54,581 nt of DNA, from assembly GCA_021325375.1 (NCBI GenBank), contig JAJPHG010000038.1, positions 1 to 54,581 on the forward strand, read 5' to 3'. Below, in pieces: positions 26,008 to 34,933 of this stretch; the stretch's first letter is position 1, and the number at the start of each line of letters is the position of its first letter. The notes beneath the pieces are model-generated. The model did no database searches. It was not told the origin of the DNA and saw nothing but the letters and a program-made list of their open reading frames with translations. The stretch is from Alphaproteobacteria bacterium. Lineage in GTDB: Bacteria > Pseudomonadota > Alphaproteobacteria > Micropepsales > Micropepsaceae. The translations under genes and the position numbers were made by a program.

Positions 26008-27042
26008 TTATTCAGCCGCCGCCACGATCTTGCGCATCACCGTCGGCAGCGCGGCGTTCGCGAGGTCGCTGACCCACTTGCCCTCGAACTTCGGGCGCTT
26101 GCTCACCTGCGCCGCATACACTTCGATCTCCAGCTCGAAATGCGTGAAGCCGTGGCGGACGATGCCGACGCGCTTCTTCCAGTCCGCGGCGAACGGCGCC
26201 TGCTTCATCGCTTCGGCGCGGGAGGGGAAATCCTCCGCCCACGGACCGAGCGGCGGCTGCATCATGCCGCCAAGCAGTCCTTGCTCCGGGCGCTTCACCA
26301 GGAGTACCGCGCCGCTCCGGTCGCGGACAACGAATGCCGCGCCGCGCTTCAAGGGACGCACCGCCTTCTCGCCTTTCACCGGCAGCGTCTCCTGGATGCC
26401 CTGCTTGCGCGCTTCGCAATCCTCGAACAGCGGACAGCTCATGCAGGCGGGACGCCTGGGCGTGCAGATCGCGGAGCCGAGGTCCATCATCGCTTGCGCG
26501 AAATCTCCGGCGCGCTTCGCGGGCACCAGCGACTGGCCGAGCGCGCGGATGCGCGTCTTCACTTTCGCGAGCGGCTGGGTGACCGCGAACAGCCGCGCGA
26601 CCACGCGCTCGGCGTTCGCGTCCATCGCGGCGTGGGGAAGATCGAACGCGATCGAGGCGATGGCGCCCGCCGTGTACTCGCCGATGCCGGGCAGCGCACG
26701 CAGGCCTTCGAAGCTGTCCGGGAACCTGCCGCCGAGCTCGCCGGCCACGGCCTGTGCCGTCTTGTGCAGGTTGCGCGCGCGGGCGTAGTAGCCGAGCCCC
26801 GCCCAGGCCGCGAGCACGTCGTCCAGCGGCGCCTTGGCGAGATGCCGCACCGTCGGCCAGCGCTCGAGGAATTTGCGGTAGTAGCCCGCGACCACCTGGA
26901 CCGTCGTCTGCTGCAGCATGATCTCGCTCAGCCAGACGCGGTAGGGATCGGCGCGCTCGCCTTTGCGGGCGCGCCACGGCAGCACGCGCGCATGCATGTC
27001 GTACCAGGCGAGGAGCTTTTGCGCCGGCGTCTTCGGGGGCAT
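26008..27042 (-). CDS. mutY: A/G-specific adenine glycosylase MutY
   Basis: 344 aa base-excision repair enzyme that removes adenine opposite 8-oxoguanine. It has the family start LPWRA.....PYRVWLSEIMLQQT, the helix-hairpin-helix LPGIGEYTAGAIASIAF with the catalytic Asp following in AAMDANAERV, and the [4Fe-4S] ligands in CTPRRPACMSCPLFEDC. The C-terminal NUDIX-like domain recognises 8-oxoG. ATG 27042 starts MPPKTPAQ; ATG 27054 four codons upstream is possible but overlaps the divergent dciA start. The start codons of the two genes nearly touch, so promoters lie within the opposing genes. Confidence 0.95.
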   Translation of the reverse strand: MPPKTPAQKLLAWYDMHARVLPWRARKGERADPYRVWLSEIMLQQTTVQVVAGYYRKFLERWPTVRHLAKAPLDDVLAAWAGLGYYARARNLHKTAQAVAGELGGRFPDSFEGLRALPGIGEYTAGAIASIAFDLPHAAMDANAERVVARLFAVTQPLAKVKTRIRALGQSLVPAKRAGDFAQAMMDLGSAICTPRRPACMSCPLFEDCEARKQGIQETLPVKGEKAVRPLKRGAAFVVRDRSGAVLLVKRPEQGLLGGMMQPPLGPWAEDFPSRAEAMKQAPFAADWKKRVGIVRHGFTHFELEIEVYAAQVSKRPKFEGKWVSDLANAALPTVMRKIVAAAE

Positions 27043-27052
27043 ACTCAGGACC

Positions 27053-27544
27053 ATGGCGCAAAGGCCCAAGGACAAACAACCGGAACTGCCGCTGCCTCCC
27101 CGCCGCGGCCGCGCCGGAGCGCTGGGCGACGACGCGCGCGCCGTGGCGCAGGGCGCGCTCGACCGGGCGGGCTTCGCCGACCCCACCCTGGTGCTGCGCT
27201 GGGACGAGATCGCGGGACCCGAGACCGCCCGCCTTGCCCGTCCGCTTAAGCTGAGCGAGGGGCCGTCCGGGGGCGTGCTCACCCTGCGCGCCGAGCCGGG
27301 CGCGGCCGTCTTCCTGCAGCATGAGAGCCGCACGCTGTGCGAGCGAATCAACACCTATCTGGGGCGCCGGGCGGTCGCGCGGCTGAAATTCGTGCCCGGA
27401 CCGATCGCGCCGCGGCCCAGGCTCCCCGTCCGGCCTGCCGCCAAAGCCCCGGTCCCGGCGACCGATCCGGCCCGGAAATATGAGGGCCCGGAAGGGCTTC
27501 GCGAGGCCCTGCTCAAGCTCGCCCAGGCCCGCCGCTCGCCTTGA
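27053..27544 (+). CDS. dciA: DciA family (DUF721) helicase-associated protein
   Basis: 163 aa. The DUF721 core (about residues 25-110) is recognisable from VLRWDEIAGPETARLARPLK and the HESRTLCERINTYLG segment. DciA proteins interact with the replicative helicase DnaB in bacteria that lack DnaC. The C-terminal third is a Pro/Ala-rich tail. ATG 27053 begins MAQRPKDK; the frame extends upstream through the divergent mutY start but without a ribosome site. It is followed 84 bases later by the DsbA-like gene and smc, the usual alphaproteobacterial order. Confidence 0.87.
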   Translation: MAQRPKDKQPELPLPPRRGRAGALGDDARAVAQGALDRAGFADPTLVLRWDEIAGPETARLARPLKLSEGPSGGVLTLRAEPGAAVFLQHESRTLCERINTYLGRRAVARLKFVPGPIAPRPRLPVRPAAKAPVPATDPARKYEGPEGLREALLKLAQARRSP

Positions 27545-27628
27545 GCCCGCCCATTAACGCACCGAGGATTGAAGGAAATCCGCGCCTCTGCCACAAGCAG
27601 GACGCGCAGTTTTGAGGAGTGGCCCCAC

Positions 27629-28318
27629 GTGACCCGCAATCAGCTCATCATCGTCGCCGTGGCCGCGGTGGCCATCGTCGCCGCCATCGTCCTCTACCTC
27701 TACAACCCCTTCAGCAGCAGCACGGCGGACACGATCCCCGAAGCGGCGGCCGGCGGCGCGCCGGGGTTCACGATCGCGGCCGACGACCGTACCCTGGGCT
27801 CGCGCAAGGCCCCGATCACGATCATCGAATACGCCGCCCCCACCTGCCCCCACTGCGCCCATTTCAACGAGACCGTCTTCCCGACGCTCAAGGCGAACTA
27901 CATCGACACGGGCAAGGTCTTCTACGTCTTCCGCGTCTTCCCGCTGCACCCCTCCGACGGCGCGGCCGAGGCGATGGCGCGCTGTTTGCCTGTGGATCAA
28001 TACTTCCAATTCATTGATCTGCTGTTCCGGAATCAGCCTCAATGGGACTGGGAATACCAAGTGCAGGACATCCACGGCGGCCTTGTCAAAATGGGCCGAC
28101 TCGCAGGAATGACTCCTGACAAGGTAGATAGCTGCATCGCCGACAAGGCGGCGGCGGCTAGAATCAACAAGGTCGCTCAGGATGGTCAGACCCGGTACAA
28201 CATCACCTCGACGCCCACCTTCGTCATCGACGGCGTGGTCCACGAGGTCGGTGATGTCGTCACGCCCGACGACCTGCGGCAGACCCTCGACGGCATCCTG
28301 GCGAAAAAGAAAAAATAG
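27629..28318 (+). CDS. Membrane-anchored DsbA-family thiol oxidoreductase
   Basis: 229 aa from GTG 27629, with GAGGAG upstream. A signal-anchor helix (5-25) is followed by a thioredoxin/DsbA domain with the active site CPHC (Cys 73, Cys 76), and the cis-Pro loop is STPTFVIDG near the C-terminus. It would form or shuffle disulfides in periplasmic proteins. Bases 27981-28140 count 51% GC, well below the rest of the gene, and use codons rare in the neighbours. That section encodes the helical insert (LPVDQYFQFIDLLFRNQP onward), so it may have been replaced by recombination. The frame and motifs remain intact. Confidence 0.9.
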   Translation: MTRNQLIIVAVAAVAIVAAIVLYLYNPFSSSTADTIPEAAAGGAPGFTIAADDRTLGSRKAPITIIEYAAPTCPHCAHFNETVFPTLKANYIDTGKVFYVFRVFPLHPSDGAAEAMARCLPVDQYFQFIDLLFRNQPQWDWEYQVQDIHGGLVKMGRLAGMTPDKVDSCIADKAAAARINKVAQDGQTRYNITSTPTFVIDGVVHEVGDVVTPDDLRQTLDGILAKKKK

Positions 28319-28351
28319 GTCCGCTCAACAGCGCAAGGCGGCGCGCACAAA

Positions 28352-31300
28352 TTGAAATTCACCCGGCTCAGGCTTTCCGGTTTCAAATCCTTCGTCGAGC
28401 CGACGGAGCTCTTCATCGAGGCGGGGCTCACGGCCATCGTCGGCCCGAACGGCTGCGGCAAGTCGAACCTGTTCGACGCGCTGCGCTGGGTGATGGGCGA
28501 GACCAGGCCCACTTCCGTGCGCGGCTCGGAGATGGACGACGTCATCTTCGCGGGTTCCGCGGGCCGTCCGTCGCGCAACGTCGCCGAGGTGACGCTGTTC
28601 GTCGACAATGCCGACCGCAGCGCCGGCGCGCCTCACAACGAATACGACCAGATCGAAGTCTCGCGTAAGATCGAGCGCGAGGCGGGATCGGTCTACCGCA
28701 TCAACGGCCGCGACGTGCGCCAGCGCGACGTGCAGCTGTTCTTCGCCGACGCCTCGTCGGGCGCGGCATCGACCGCATTCGTCCGCCAGGGCCAGATCGG
28801 CATGCTGGTGAGCGCCAAGCCGCTCGCGCGCCGCGCCATCCTGGAAGAGGCCGCGGGCATCTCGGGCCTGCACCAACGCCGCCACGAGGCCGAGCTTCGC
28901 CTGCGCGCGGCCGAGACCAATCTCGGCCGTCTCGAGGATATCATCCGCGAGGTCGAGGGCCAGCTCGCGAGCCTGAAGCGCCAGGCGCGCCAGGCCGCGC
29001 GCTATCGCAACCTTTCCGGCCATATCCGCAAGGCGGAAGCGCTGGCGCACTATCTGCGCTGGACGGCGGCGGAGCTGCGCACGCGCGCGGCCGAGGAAGC
29101 GCTCGCCGCCGCAGCCGCCGCGGTCGGCGAATGCGGCGAGCGCGCATCGCATGCCGCCACGGTGCAAGCCGAAGCCGCGAGCCTGCTGCCGCCGCTGCGC
29201 GACACCGAAGCGGCGAGATCCGCGGCACTCCATCGCCTGATCGTCGAGCGCGACGCGCTGGACGCCGAAGAGGCGCGCGCGCGCGACGCCGCCGAGAGCC
29301 TGCGCCTGCGCATCGTCCAGATCGACCAGGACAACGAGCGCGAGCGCGCGCATGACGGCGATGCCGCGGCCGCGCTTGGCGCGCTGTCCGGCGAGAGCGG
29401 CGAGTTGGAAGCAGCCGCCGCGCGCGCCGTCGAGGAGCTTGCGGACGCGGATGCGCGCGCGGTCGAGCTCGGCGACGCGCTTACCGCTTGCGAGCGCATG
29501 CTGGAGCGCCTCACCGCCGAGCTCGCGGAATGGAACGCGGCGAAAGCGAGCCAGGAACGCGCGCGCGACGTCGCCTCGGCGTTGCAGGAGACGAGCGGGC
29601 ATCAGCTTAGCGAAGCCGAGGCCCGTCTTGAGCAGGCGATGGCCGGCGTCATCGACATGCCCGACGTCCTGCTCGCCCAGAGCGCGACCGAACAGGCGCG
29701 CACGCTGGCCGATGCCGCGCGTCTTGCGCTTACCGGCGCGCGGCAGGCTCTCGAAGATATGGAGCAGGCCGAAGCGCAAGCGCGCGCTCCGCTCGAAGAG
29801 GCCGAGCGCCGGGTGCAGTTTCTTTCCGCCGAGGCGAAAGCGCTCGCGGATCTGCTCCAGCCCGAGGGCCAGGGCCTGTGGCCGCCGATGGTGGACGCGG
29901 TCGCGGTCCAGCCCGGCTACGAAGGCGCGCTCGCGGCGGCTCTGGGCGACGATCTCCACGCGCCGCTCGACGAAGCGGCGCCGCACCATTGGCGCGACCT
30001 GGGCGCGTTCGACGAGAGCGCGCCGCTGCCCGATGGCGCCAAGGCGCTCAAGGAATTCGTGCAGGCGCCGCCGGCGCTCGACCGCCGCCTGACGATGACC
30101 GGCGTCGTGTTCCCCGATCAGGGCGCGGCGCTTCAGGCGCTGCTCAAGCCCGGCCAGCGCCTCGTCTCGGCGCGCGGCGATCTGTGGCGCTGGGACGGCT
30201 ATGCGGCGTCGGCCGATGCGCCCTCGCCTGCCGCGGCACGCCTGACGCAACGCAATCGCTTGGCCGCTCTCGAAACCGACATCGCCGCGGCCAAGGAAGA
30301 GCGCGCCGACGCCTTCGCGCGCTATTCCGCCGCCAAGGACGCGGCCGACGCCGCCCGCGCCGCCGAGCACGACGCCGAGCACGAGGACCGCCGCACCGAG
30401 CGCGGCCTGATCGAGGCGCAGGACGACGCTGCGCGTGCCGCGCGCGCCGCCGCCGAGCGCGCCTCCAGGCTCGCCTCGCTCGAGGCCGAGATCCGCCGCC
30501 TGACCGCGTCGCGCGACGCGGCGAGCGATGCGTCCGAACAGGCCCGCCAGAAGCTCGAGGAGCTCGGCGACGGCCAAGGGCTCAGCCAGTCCGTCATCGA
30601 CGCGCGCCAGCAGGCCGCGGACGCGCGCACAGCCAACAGCGAGGCGCGCGCGGCCGTCGAAGGTCTCAAGCGCGACCGTGAATCGCGTGAGCGCCGTCTT
30701 ACCGCGATCGCCGATGAAAGCCTGCGCTGGCAGGCGCGCCGCGATGCGGCCGCCGCCCAGATGGAAGAGCTCGCGCGCCGCCGCGACGATCTGAGCGCGG
30801 CGCTCGAGCAGGCGGAAGCCGTTCCCGCCCAGCTCCAGGTGAAGCGCGGCGCGCTGCTGGATGCGATCGGGACCGCGGAAGCCGCCCGCGCCGAGGCCGC
30901 CGACGCGCGCGCCGAGGCCGAGACGCATCTCGCCGAAGCCGACAAGCAGGCCAAGACTGCCGAAGCCGCGCTCTCCTCCGCGCGCGAGGAGCGTGCCCGC
31001 ACCGAGGCCATGCTCGAATCCGAGACCACGCGTATCGAAGAATTGCGCGCGCGCATCCGCGACGAGCTCGAGGCGGTGCCGGAAGAGCTCGCCGAACGCG
31101 CCGAGCTCAAGGACGAGCAGGAACTGCCGCCGCTCGACCAGGCCGAGAAGCGCGTCGAGAAGCTCAAGCAGGAGCGAGAGCAGCTCGGCGGCGTCAATCT
31201 CCGCGCCGAAGAGGAAGCGGCCGAGCAGGAGCAGCGCCTCACCACGCTCACCACCGACCGCGACGATCTCACCGGCGCCATCGAGCGCCTGCGCCGCGGC

Positions 31301-31807
31301 ATCGCGACGCTGAACCGCGAGGGCCGCGAGCGGCTGCTGGAATCCTTCGAGCGCGTGAACAAGAACTTCCAGGACCTGTTCACCAAGCTGTTCGAAGGCG
31401 GCGAAGCCAAGCTCACCTTCACCGAGTCCGAGGACCCGCTGGAAGCGGGCCTCGAGATCTACGCCCGCCCGCCGGGCAAGCGGCTGCAGACGCTCTCGCT
31501 GCTCTCGGGCGGCGAGCAGGCGCTGACCGCGATGGCGCTGATCTTCGCGGTGTTCCTGGCGAACCCCGCGCCCGTCTGCGTGCTGGACGAGGTCGACGCG
31601 CCGCTCGACGATGCCAATGTCGAGCGCTTCTGCAACATGCTCGACCAGATGTGCGAGCTCGCCGATACGCGCTTCCTGGTGATCACCCACCACGCGCTGA
31701 CCATGAGCCGCATGCACCGCCTCTACGGCGTCACCATGGCCGAACGCGGCGTCAGCCAGCTCGTCTCTGTGACGCTGGCCGAAGCCGAGCGCGTGGCGGC
31801 GGAGTAG
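28352..31807 (+). CDS. smc: Chromosome segregation ATPase SMC
   Basis: 1151 aa. Walker A is GPNGCGKS (31-38), the signature LSGGEQALTAMALIF (about 1050) and Walker B VCVLDEVDAPLDDAN (about 1070-1084). Between them are two long Ala/Arg/Glu-rich coiled coils flanking a hinge domain (about 495-610). It condenses the chromosome and works with ScpA and ScpB, encoded here at 43.8-45.3 kb. The start is TTG at 28352 (MKFTRLRLSGFKSF), fitting the conserved N-terminus. It lies 33 bases after the DsbA-like gene, so is probably in the same transcript. Confidence 0.97.
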   Translation: MKFTRLRLSGFKSFVEPTELFIEAGLTAIVGPNGCGKSNLFDALRWVMGETRPTSVRGSEMDDVIFAGSAGRPSRNVAEVTLFVDNADRSAGAPHNEYDQIEVSRKIEREAGSVYRINGRDVRQRDVQLFFADASSGAASTAFVRQGQIGMLVSAKPLARRAILEEAAGISGLHQRRHEAELRLRAAETNLGRLEDIIREVEGQLASLKRQARQAARYRNLSGHIRKAEALAHYLRWTAAELRTRAAEEALAAAAAAVGECGERASHAATVQAEAASLLPPLRDTEAARSAALHRLIVERDALDAEEARARDAAESLRLRIVQIDQDNERERAHDGDAAAALGALSGESGELEAAAARAVEELADADARAVELGDALTACERMLERLTAELAEWNAAKASQERARDVASALQETSGHQLSEAEARLEQAMAGVIDMPDVLLAQSATEQARTLADAARLALTGARQALEDMEQAEAQARAPLEEAERRVQFLSAEAKALADLLQPEGQGLWPPMVDAVAVQPGYEGALAAALGDDLHAPLDEAAPHHWRDLGAFDESAPLPDGAKALKEFVQAPPALDRRLTMTGVVFPDQGAALQALLKPGQRLVSARGDLWRWDGYAASADAPSPAAARLTQRNRLAALETDIAAAKEERADAFARYSAAKDAADAARAAEHDAEHEDRRTERGLIEAQDDAARAARAAAERASRLASLEAEIRRLTASRDAASDASEQARQKLEELGDGQGLSQSVIDARQQAADARTANSEARAAVEGLKRDRESRERRLTAIADESLRWQARRDAAAAQMEELARRRDDLSAALEQAEAVPAQLQVKRGALLDAIGTAEAARAEAADARAEAETHLAEADKQAKTAEAALSSAREERARTEAMLESETTRIEELRARIRDELEAVPEELAERAELKDEQELPPLDQAEKRVEKLKQEREQLGGVNLRAEEEAAEQEQRLTTLTTDRDDLTGAIERLRRGIATLNREGRERLLESFERVNKNFQDLFTKLFEGGEAKLTFTESEDPLEAGLEIYARPPGKRLQTLSLLSGGEQALTAMALIFAVFLANPAPVCVLDEVDAPLDDANVERFCNMLDQMCELADTRFLVITHHALTMSRMHRLYGVTMAERGVSQLVSVTLAEAERVAAE

Positions 31808-31828
31808 CTTTTCTCTTTCCAAAAAAAA

Positions 31829-31912
31829 TGTCATCGCCCGGCCCGATAGGGTCCGGGCGATCCATTTATCCGCTGGCCAAATTGGATCGCCCGCATAAAG
31901 CGGGCCATGACA
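31829..31912. repeat. Short TGTCAT...ATGACA palindrome with two hairpins
   Basis: 84 bp: TGTCATCGCCCGG...CCGGGCGATCCA forms the left hairpin and TGGATCGCCCGC...GCGGGCCATGACA the right. It shares its ends with families 1 and 2. It is preceded by an A-rich run after the smc stop and may end the smc transcript. Confidence 0.75.
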
Positions 31913-31989
31913 CGTTTGGGAACAAAATTCGCCGGGGCGAGCCAGTATCAAATTGTTGGTAATATACAAAGTATGATAACGTCTCGGGG

Positions 31990-32229
31990 ATGTCAGAACT
32001 TCTATCCCGTATTACGATCCGCGCCGACCAATGCTTCGGTAAGCCATGCATCCGCGGAATGCGCATGCGGGTAGTAGACATATTGCAGATGCTGGCGGCC
32101 GGGATGACGCCGTCCGAAATACTCGACGATTTCGACTATCTGGAGCCGGACGACATCCGCGCTGCCCTCGCTTACGCTGTCTGCGTGTTCGAAGGATCGG
32201 CGCCTGTACGACGTTTCGATTCTGATTGA
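31990..32229 (+). CDS. DUF433 domain protein (antitoxin-like)
   Basis: 79 aa. The DUF433 signature is clear: RITIRADQCFGKPCIRGMRM followed by VVDILQMLAAGMTPSEILDD and LEPDDIRAALAYA. DUF433 proteins have a helix-turn-helix fold and often pair with a PIN-like DUF5615 toxin. No such gene follows here: the next 164 bases hold only the atp promoter, so the antitoxin seems orphaned. The C-terminus after LAYA is unusual and may be altered. Confidence 0.82.
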   Translation: MSELLSRITIRADQCFGKPCIRGMRMRVVDILQMLAAGMTPSEILDDFDYLEPDDIRAALAYAVCVFEGSAPVRRFDSD

Positions 32230-32321
32230 CATGAGACGCCACTGTCGCGGCAGCTCACGCGCATTTCGCCGCGCCTGCCTTTTCCAAATGTAATCAATAG
32301 CTTAGAACCACTCCAGCTTCC

Positions 32322-32350
32322 TTGACACAATATTGCGTCGCCCCTATGGT
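32322..32350 (+). promoter_or_regulatory. Sigma-70 promoter of the atp (F0) operon
   Basis: TTGACA (32322-32327), exactly 17 bases, then TATGGT (32345-32350). The predicted RNA start at about 32357 leaves a short leader before ATG 32394. This argues against using the TTG at 32322 as the start codon of atpI. Confidence 0.75.
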
Positions 32351-32393
32351 CCGCGCGCTTTTGGCGGGGGCCGCGGGGAATTGCGGGTGTGCG

Positions 32394-32720
32394 ATGACCG
32401 CTCGGAAACCTGAGGATCTGCGCTCGCTGGGCGACCGGCTGGACGCCGTCCAAAAGGCGAATGCGGCGCGGGACAAGGCTCCGCCGCCGACCTCGCTGGG
32501 TGTCGCGTTCCGCTTCTCGACCGAGATGGTCGCGGGGCTGATCGTGGGCGGCGGCTTGGGATGGGCGATCGACTGGGCCACGGGGCGCTGGTTGCCGTTC
32601 CATACCAAGCCTTGGGGCATGATCGTGTTTTTCATCCTGGGGGCTGCGGCGGGTATCCTCAACGTCATCCGCGCGGCCCGGGAACTGAACGCCGAGATGG
32701 CGAAGAAAGACGGAGACTGA
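32394..32720 (+). CDS. atpI: ATP synthase protein I (AtpI/AtpZ-like)
   Basis: 108 aa assembly factor of the F0 rotor ring. It has a soluble N-terminus and two membrane helices: about 45-65 (MVAGLIVGGGLGWAIDWATG) and 77-97 (IVFFILGAAAGILNVIRAAR). It is the first gene of the F0 operon, with the typical alphaproteobacterial order atpI-atpB-atpE-atpF'-atpF. ATG 32394 was chosen because the upstream frame crosses the promoter. Confidence 0.88.
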   Translation: MTARKPEDLRSLGDRLDAVQKANAARDKAPPPTSLGVAFRFSTEMVAGLIVGGGLGWAIDWATGRWLPFHTKPWGMIVFFILGAAAGILNVIRAARELNAEMAKKDGD

Positions 32721-32721
32721 C

Positions 32722-33471
32722 TTGGCGATCAACCCGATGGAGCAGTTCGCGGTGAAGCCGATCGTGCCCCTGCACATCGGCCACTACGACGTCTCCTTCA
32801 CCAACCAGTCGCTGTGGATGTGCATCGTCGTGGGCGCGATCACGCTGTTCATGACGATGGCGACGTCGCGGCGCGCCCTGGTGCCGTCGCGCATGCAGTC
32901 GATGGCCGAGATCTCCTATGAGTTCGTCGCCAACATGGTCGGCGGCGCGGCGGGCGAGGACGGCCTGCGCTTCTTCCCCTTCGTCTTCACGATCTTCATG
33001 TTCGTGCTGTTCTCGAACTTCTTAGGCCTCCTGCCCGGGTCGTTCACGGTCACGAGCCAGATCATCGTCACCTTCACCATGGCCGGCTTCGTGATCGCCA
33101 TGGTCGTCGTGACCGGGTTCCTGAAGCACGGCATCGGCTTCCTGAAGCTGTTCGTGCCGAAGGCGCCGTTCCTGCTGCTGCTGCTGCTGGTGCCGATCGA
33201 GGTGATCTCGTTCTTCACGCGCCCGATCAGCCTGTCGGTGCGTCTCTTCGCCAACATGCTGGCCGGCCACACGCTGCTCAAGGTGTTCGCGAGCTTCGTG
33301 ATCGCGCTGGGCGGCGCGGGGCTTCTGGCGCCCCTCGCCGCGGCGCCGATGTTCCTCATCGTCGCGATCACCGCGCTCGAGCTCCTCGTCGCGTTCCTGC
33401 AGGCTTACGTCTTCGCGATCCTGACCTGCATCTATCTGAACGAAGCGCTTCACCTCCACGATCACCACTGA
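32722..33471 (+). CDS. atpB: ATP synthase F0 subunit a
   Basis: 249 aa proton-channel subunit. Multiple membrane helices include the essential Arg in SLSVRLFANMLAGHTLLKVF and the polar residues of the last helix (VAFLQAYVFAILTCIYLNEA). The start is TTG 32722, one base after the atpI stop. It forms the proton half-channels with the c ring. Confidence 0.96.
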   Translation: MAINPMEQFAVKPIVPLHIGHYDVSFTNQSLWMCIVVGAITLFMTMATSRRALVPSRMQSMAEISYEFVANMVGGAAGEDGLRFFPFVFTIFMFVLFSNFLGLLPGSFTVTSQIIVTFTMAGFVIAMVVVTGFLKHGIGFLKLFVPKAPFLLLLLLVPIEVISFFTRPISLSVRLFANMLAGHTLLKVFASFVIALGGAGLLAPLAAAPMFLIVAITALELLVAFLQAYVFAILTCIYLNEALHLHDHH

Positions 33472-33485
33472 AAAGGAACTGAACA

Positions 33486-33713
33486 ATGGGTCTTGCAGCA
33501 GCACAAATGATCGGCGCGGGCCTCGCCTGCATCGCGCTCGTCGGCGCCGGCATCGGTATCGGCAACGTCTTCGGCAGCTATCTGGAAGGCGCGCTGCGCA
33601 ATCCGGGCGCGGCGGCGAGCCAGACGACCAACCTGCTCCTCGGCTTCGCGCTGTGCGAGGCGACCGGCCTGTTCGGCCTCGTCATCGCGCTCATCATCCT
33701 CTACGCGAAGTAA
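33486..33713 (+). CDS. atpE: ATP synthase F0 subunit c
   Basis: 75 aa hairpin of two membrane helices joined by the polar RNP loop (38-40). The proton-carrying carboxylate is Glu 58 in ALCEATGLFG. The first helix is Gly/Ala-rich (GAGIGIGNVFG). Rotor-ring component; AAAAGGAACTGAACA upstream provides the ribosome site. Confidence 0.97.
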   Translation: MGLAAAQMIGAGLACIALVGAGIGIGNVFGSYLEGALRNPGAAASQTTNLLLGFALCEATGLFGLVIALIILYAK

Positions 33714-33715
33714 GC

Positions 33716-34255
33716 ATGATGGCCGAAGGCGCCACCACGACCGGGACAGAAGCGCCGTCCGGCGCCGGCTTCCCGCCGTTCAAGACGGAATCGTTCCCGA
33801 GCCAGATCTTCTGGCTCGTGGTGACGATGGCGTTCCTGTTCGTCGTGCTCTGGCGCTTCGCCGGCCCGCGCATCAAAGGCACGCTCGAAGAGCGCCGCGG
33901 CATGATCCAGAAAGAGATCGAGACCGCGCAGGAGAACCGCCGCAAGGCGGAAGCCGCCACCGTCGCCTACGAGACCCCGCTCTTCGAGGCCCGCGAGCGC
34001 GCGCGCGCGATCAACGATCAGTACCGCGAGCGCGCGGCGGAAGACGTCAAGAAGGCCGAAGCGCAAGCCGACGCCAATGCCGAGCGCGCGACCGCCGACG
34101 CGGAGGCGCGGCTGGCCCGCATCCGCGCCGAGGCCAAGACGCATATCGCGGGCGCGGCGAAGGATGCCGCCATCGAGATCGTCTCGCGGCTGACCGGCGA
34201 GCGCATCTCCGACGCGGAAGCCGAAGCCGCCGTCCGCGCGGCGCAGGAGGCGTGA
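33716..34255 (+). CDS. atpF': ATP synthase F0 subunit b' (duplicated b)
   Basis: 179 aa peripheral-stalk subunit. A soluble N-terminal leader of about 30 residues precedes the membrane helix (about 34-52, QIFWLVVTMAFLFVVLWRF). A long charged coiled coil of Ala/Glu/Arg follows. ATG 33716 is two bases after the atpE stop; the next codon is also ATG. The b/b' heterodimer is typical of alphaproteobacteria and cyanobacteria. Confidence 0.92.
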   Translation: MMAEGATTTGTEAPSGAGFPPFKTESFPSQIFWLVVTMAFLFVVLWRFAGPRIKGTLEERRGMIQKEIETAQENRRKAEAATVAYETPLFEARERARAINDQYRERAAEDVKKAEAQADANAERATADAEARLARIRAEAKTHIAGAAKDAAIEIVSRLTGERISDAEAEAAVRAAQEA

Positions 34256-34256
34256 C

Positions 34257-34760
34257 GTGGACTGGATCAAGGAGCTCGTAACCGAGACGGATTTCTGGGA
34301 AGGCCTCGGCCTCGCCATCGTCGTCGCGCTGATCCTGTGGCGGCGCGTGCCCGCGATGATCGGCCAGATGCTGGACGCGCGCGCCACGGCGATCCAGAAC
34401 GAGCTGACGCAGGCCAAGAAGCTGCGCGAGGAAGCCGAAGCCGTGCTCGTGCGCTACACCGAGCGCGCCAGCCACGCGCAGGCCGAGGCGCAGACCATCC
34501 TCACCCAGGCCAAGGAAGAGGCCGAGCGCTTTGCCAAGGAATCCGAGGCGCAGCTCCAGGCCCTGATCGAGCGCCGCGCCCGCATGGCGCAGGACCGCAT
34601 CGCTCGTGCCGAGGCCCAAGCCATGGCCGAAATCCGCGCGCTCGCCGCCGACGCCGCCGCCGCTGCCGCAGGCCAGCTCATCGCCGCGCGACTTGACGAC
34701 GCGAAGGCGTCGGCGCTGATCGACGCGGGGATCGGCGATCTCGACAGCAAGCTGAATTAA
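34257..34760 (+). CDS. atpF: ATP synthase F0 subunit b
   Basis: 167 aa. A membrane segment at about residues 11-28 (FWEGLGLAIVVALILWRR) is followed by a long coiled coil (VPAMIGQMLDARATAIQNEL onward). The start is GTG 34257, one base after the b' stop. It is the last gene of the F0 operon; a family 2 palindrome follows at the convergent junction with aspS. Confidence 0.92.
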   Translation: MDWIKELVTETDFWEGLGLAIVVALILWRRVPAMIGQMLDARATAIQNELTQAKKLREEAEAVLVRYTERASHAQAEAQTILTQAKEEAERFAKESEAQLQALIERRARMAQDRIARAEAQAMAEIRALAADAAAAAAGQLIAARLDDAKASALIDAGIGDLDSKLN

Positions 34761-34761
34761 T

Positions 34762-34915
34762 TCACTCCCCTGTCATCCCAGCCAAGCATCGACGCGATAG
34801 CGTCGATGCGAGGGAAGGGGACCCAGGTGGCTAGACCTGTCTCGCTCTTTCCACCTGGGTCCCCTTCCCCTCGCGCTGCTGTCGCAGCGCTCGGCCGGGG
34901 ATGACAGGGGAGTGA
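34762..34915. repeat. Family 2 palindromic element, copy 1
   Basis: 154 bp. Outer ends are 18-bp perfect inverted repeats (TCACTCCCCTGTCATCCC). Inner arms are 19-bp perfect (GGGAAGGGGACCCAGGTGG / complement), with two extra hairpins, GCATCGACGC-GATA-GCGTCGATGC and GCGCTGC-TGTC-GCAGCGC. It fills the convergent atpF/aspS junction and could stop transcription from both sides. Confidence 0.9.
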
Positions 34916-34933
34916 ACGTGAACCGTTATAACT

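Noticed and set aside
28325..31969. 1214-codon frame on the minus strand opposite smc
   Set aside because: It mirrors smc codon bias, is Arg/Gly/Ala-rich without domains, and smc has all its ATPase motifs.
34762..34915. Attenuator or riboswitch for aspS
   Set aside because: The element lies at the 3' side of aspS (convergent with atpF), not at its 5' leader.
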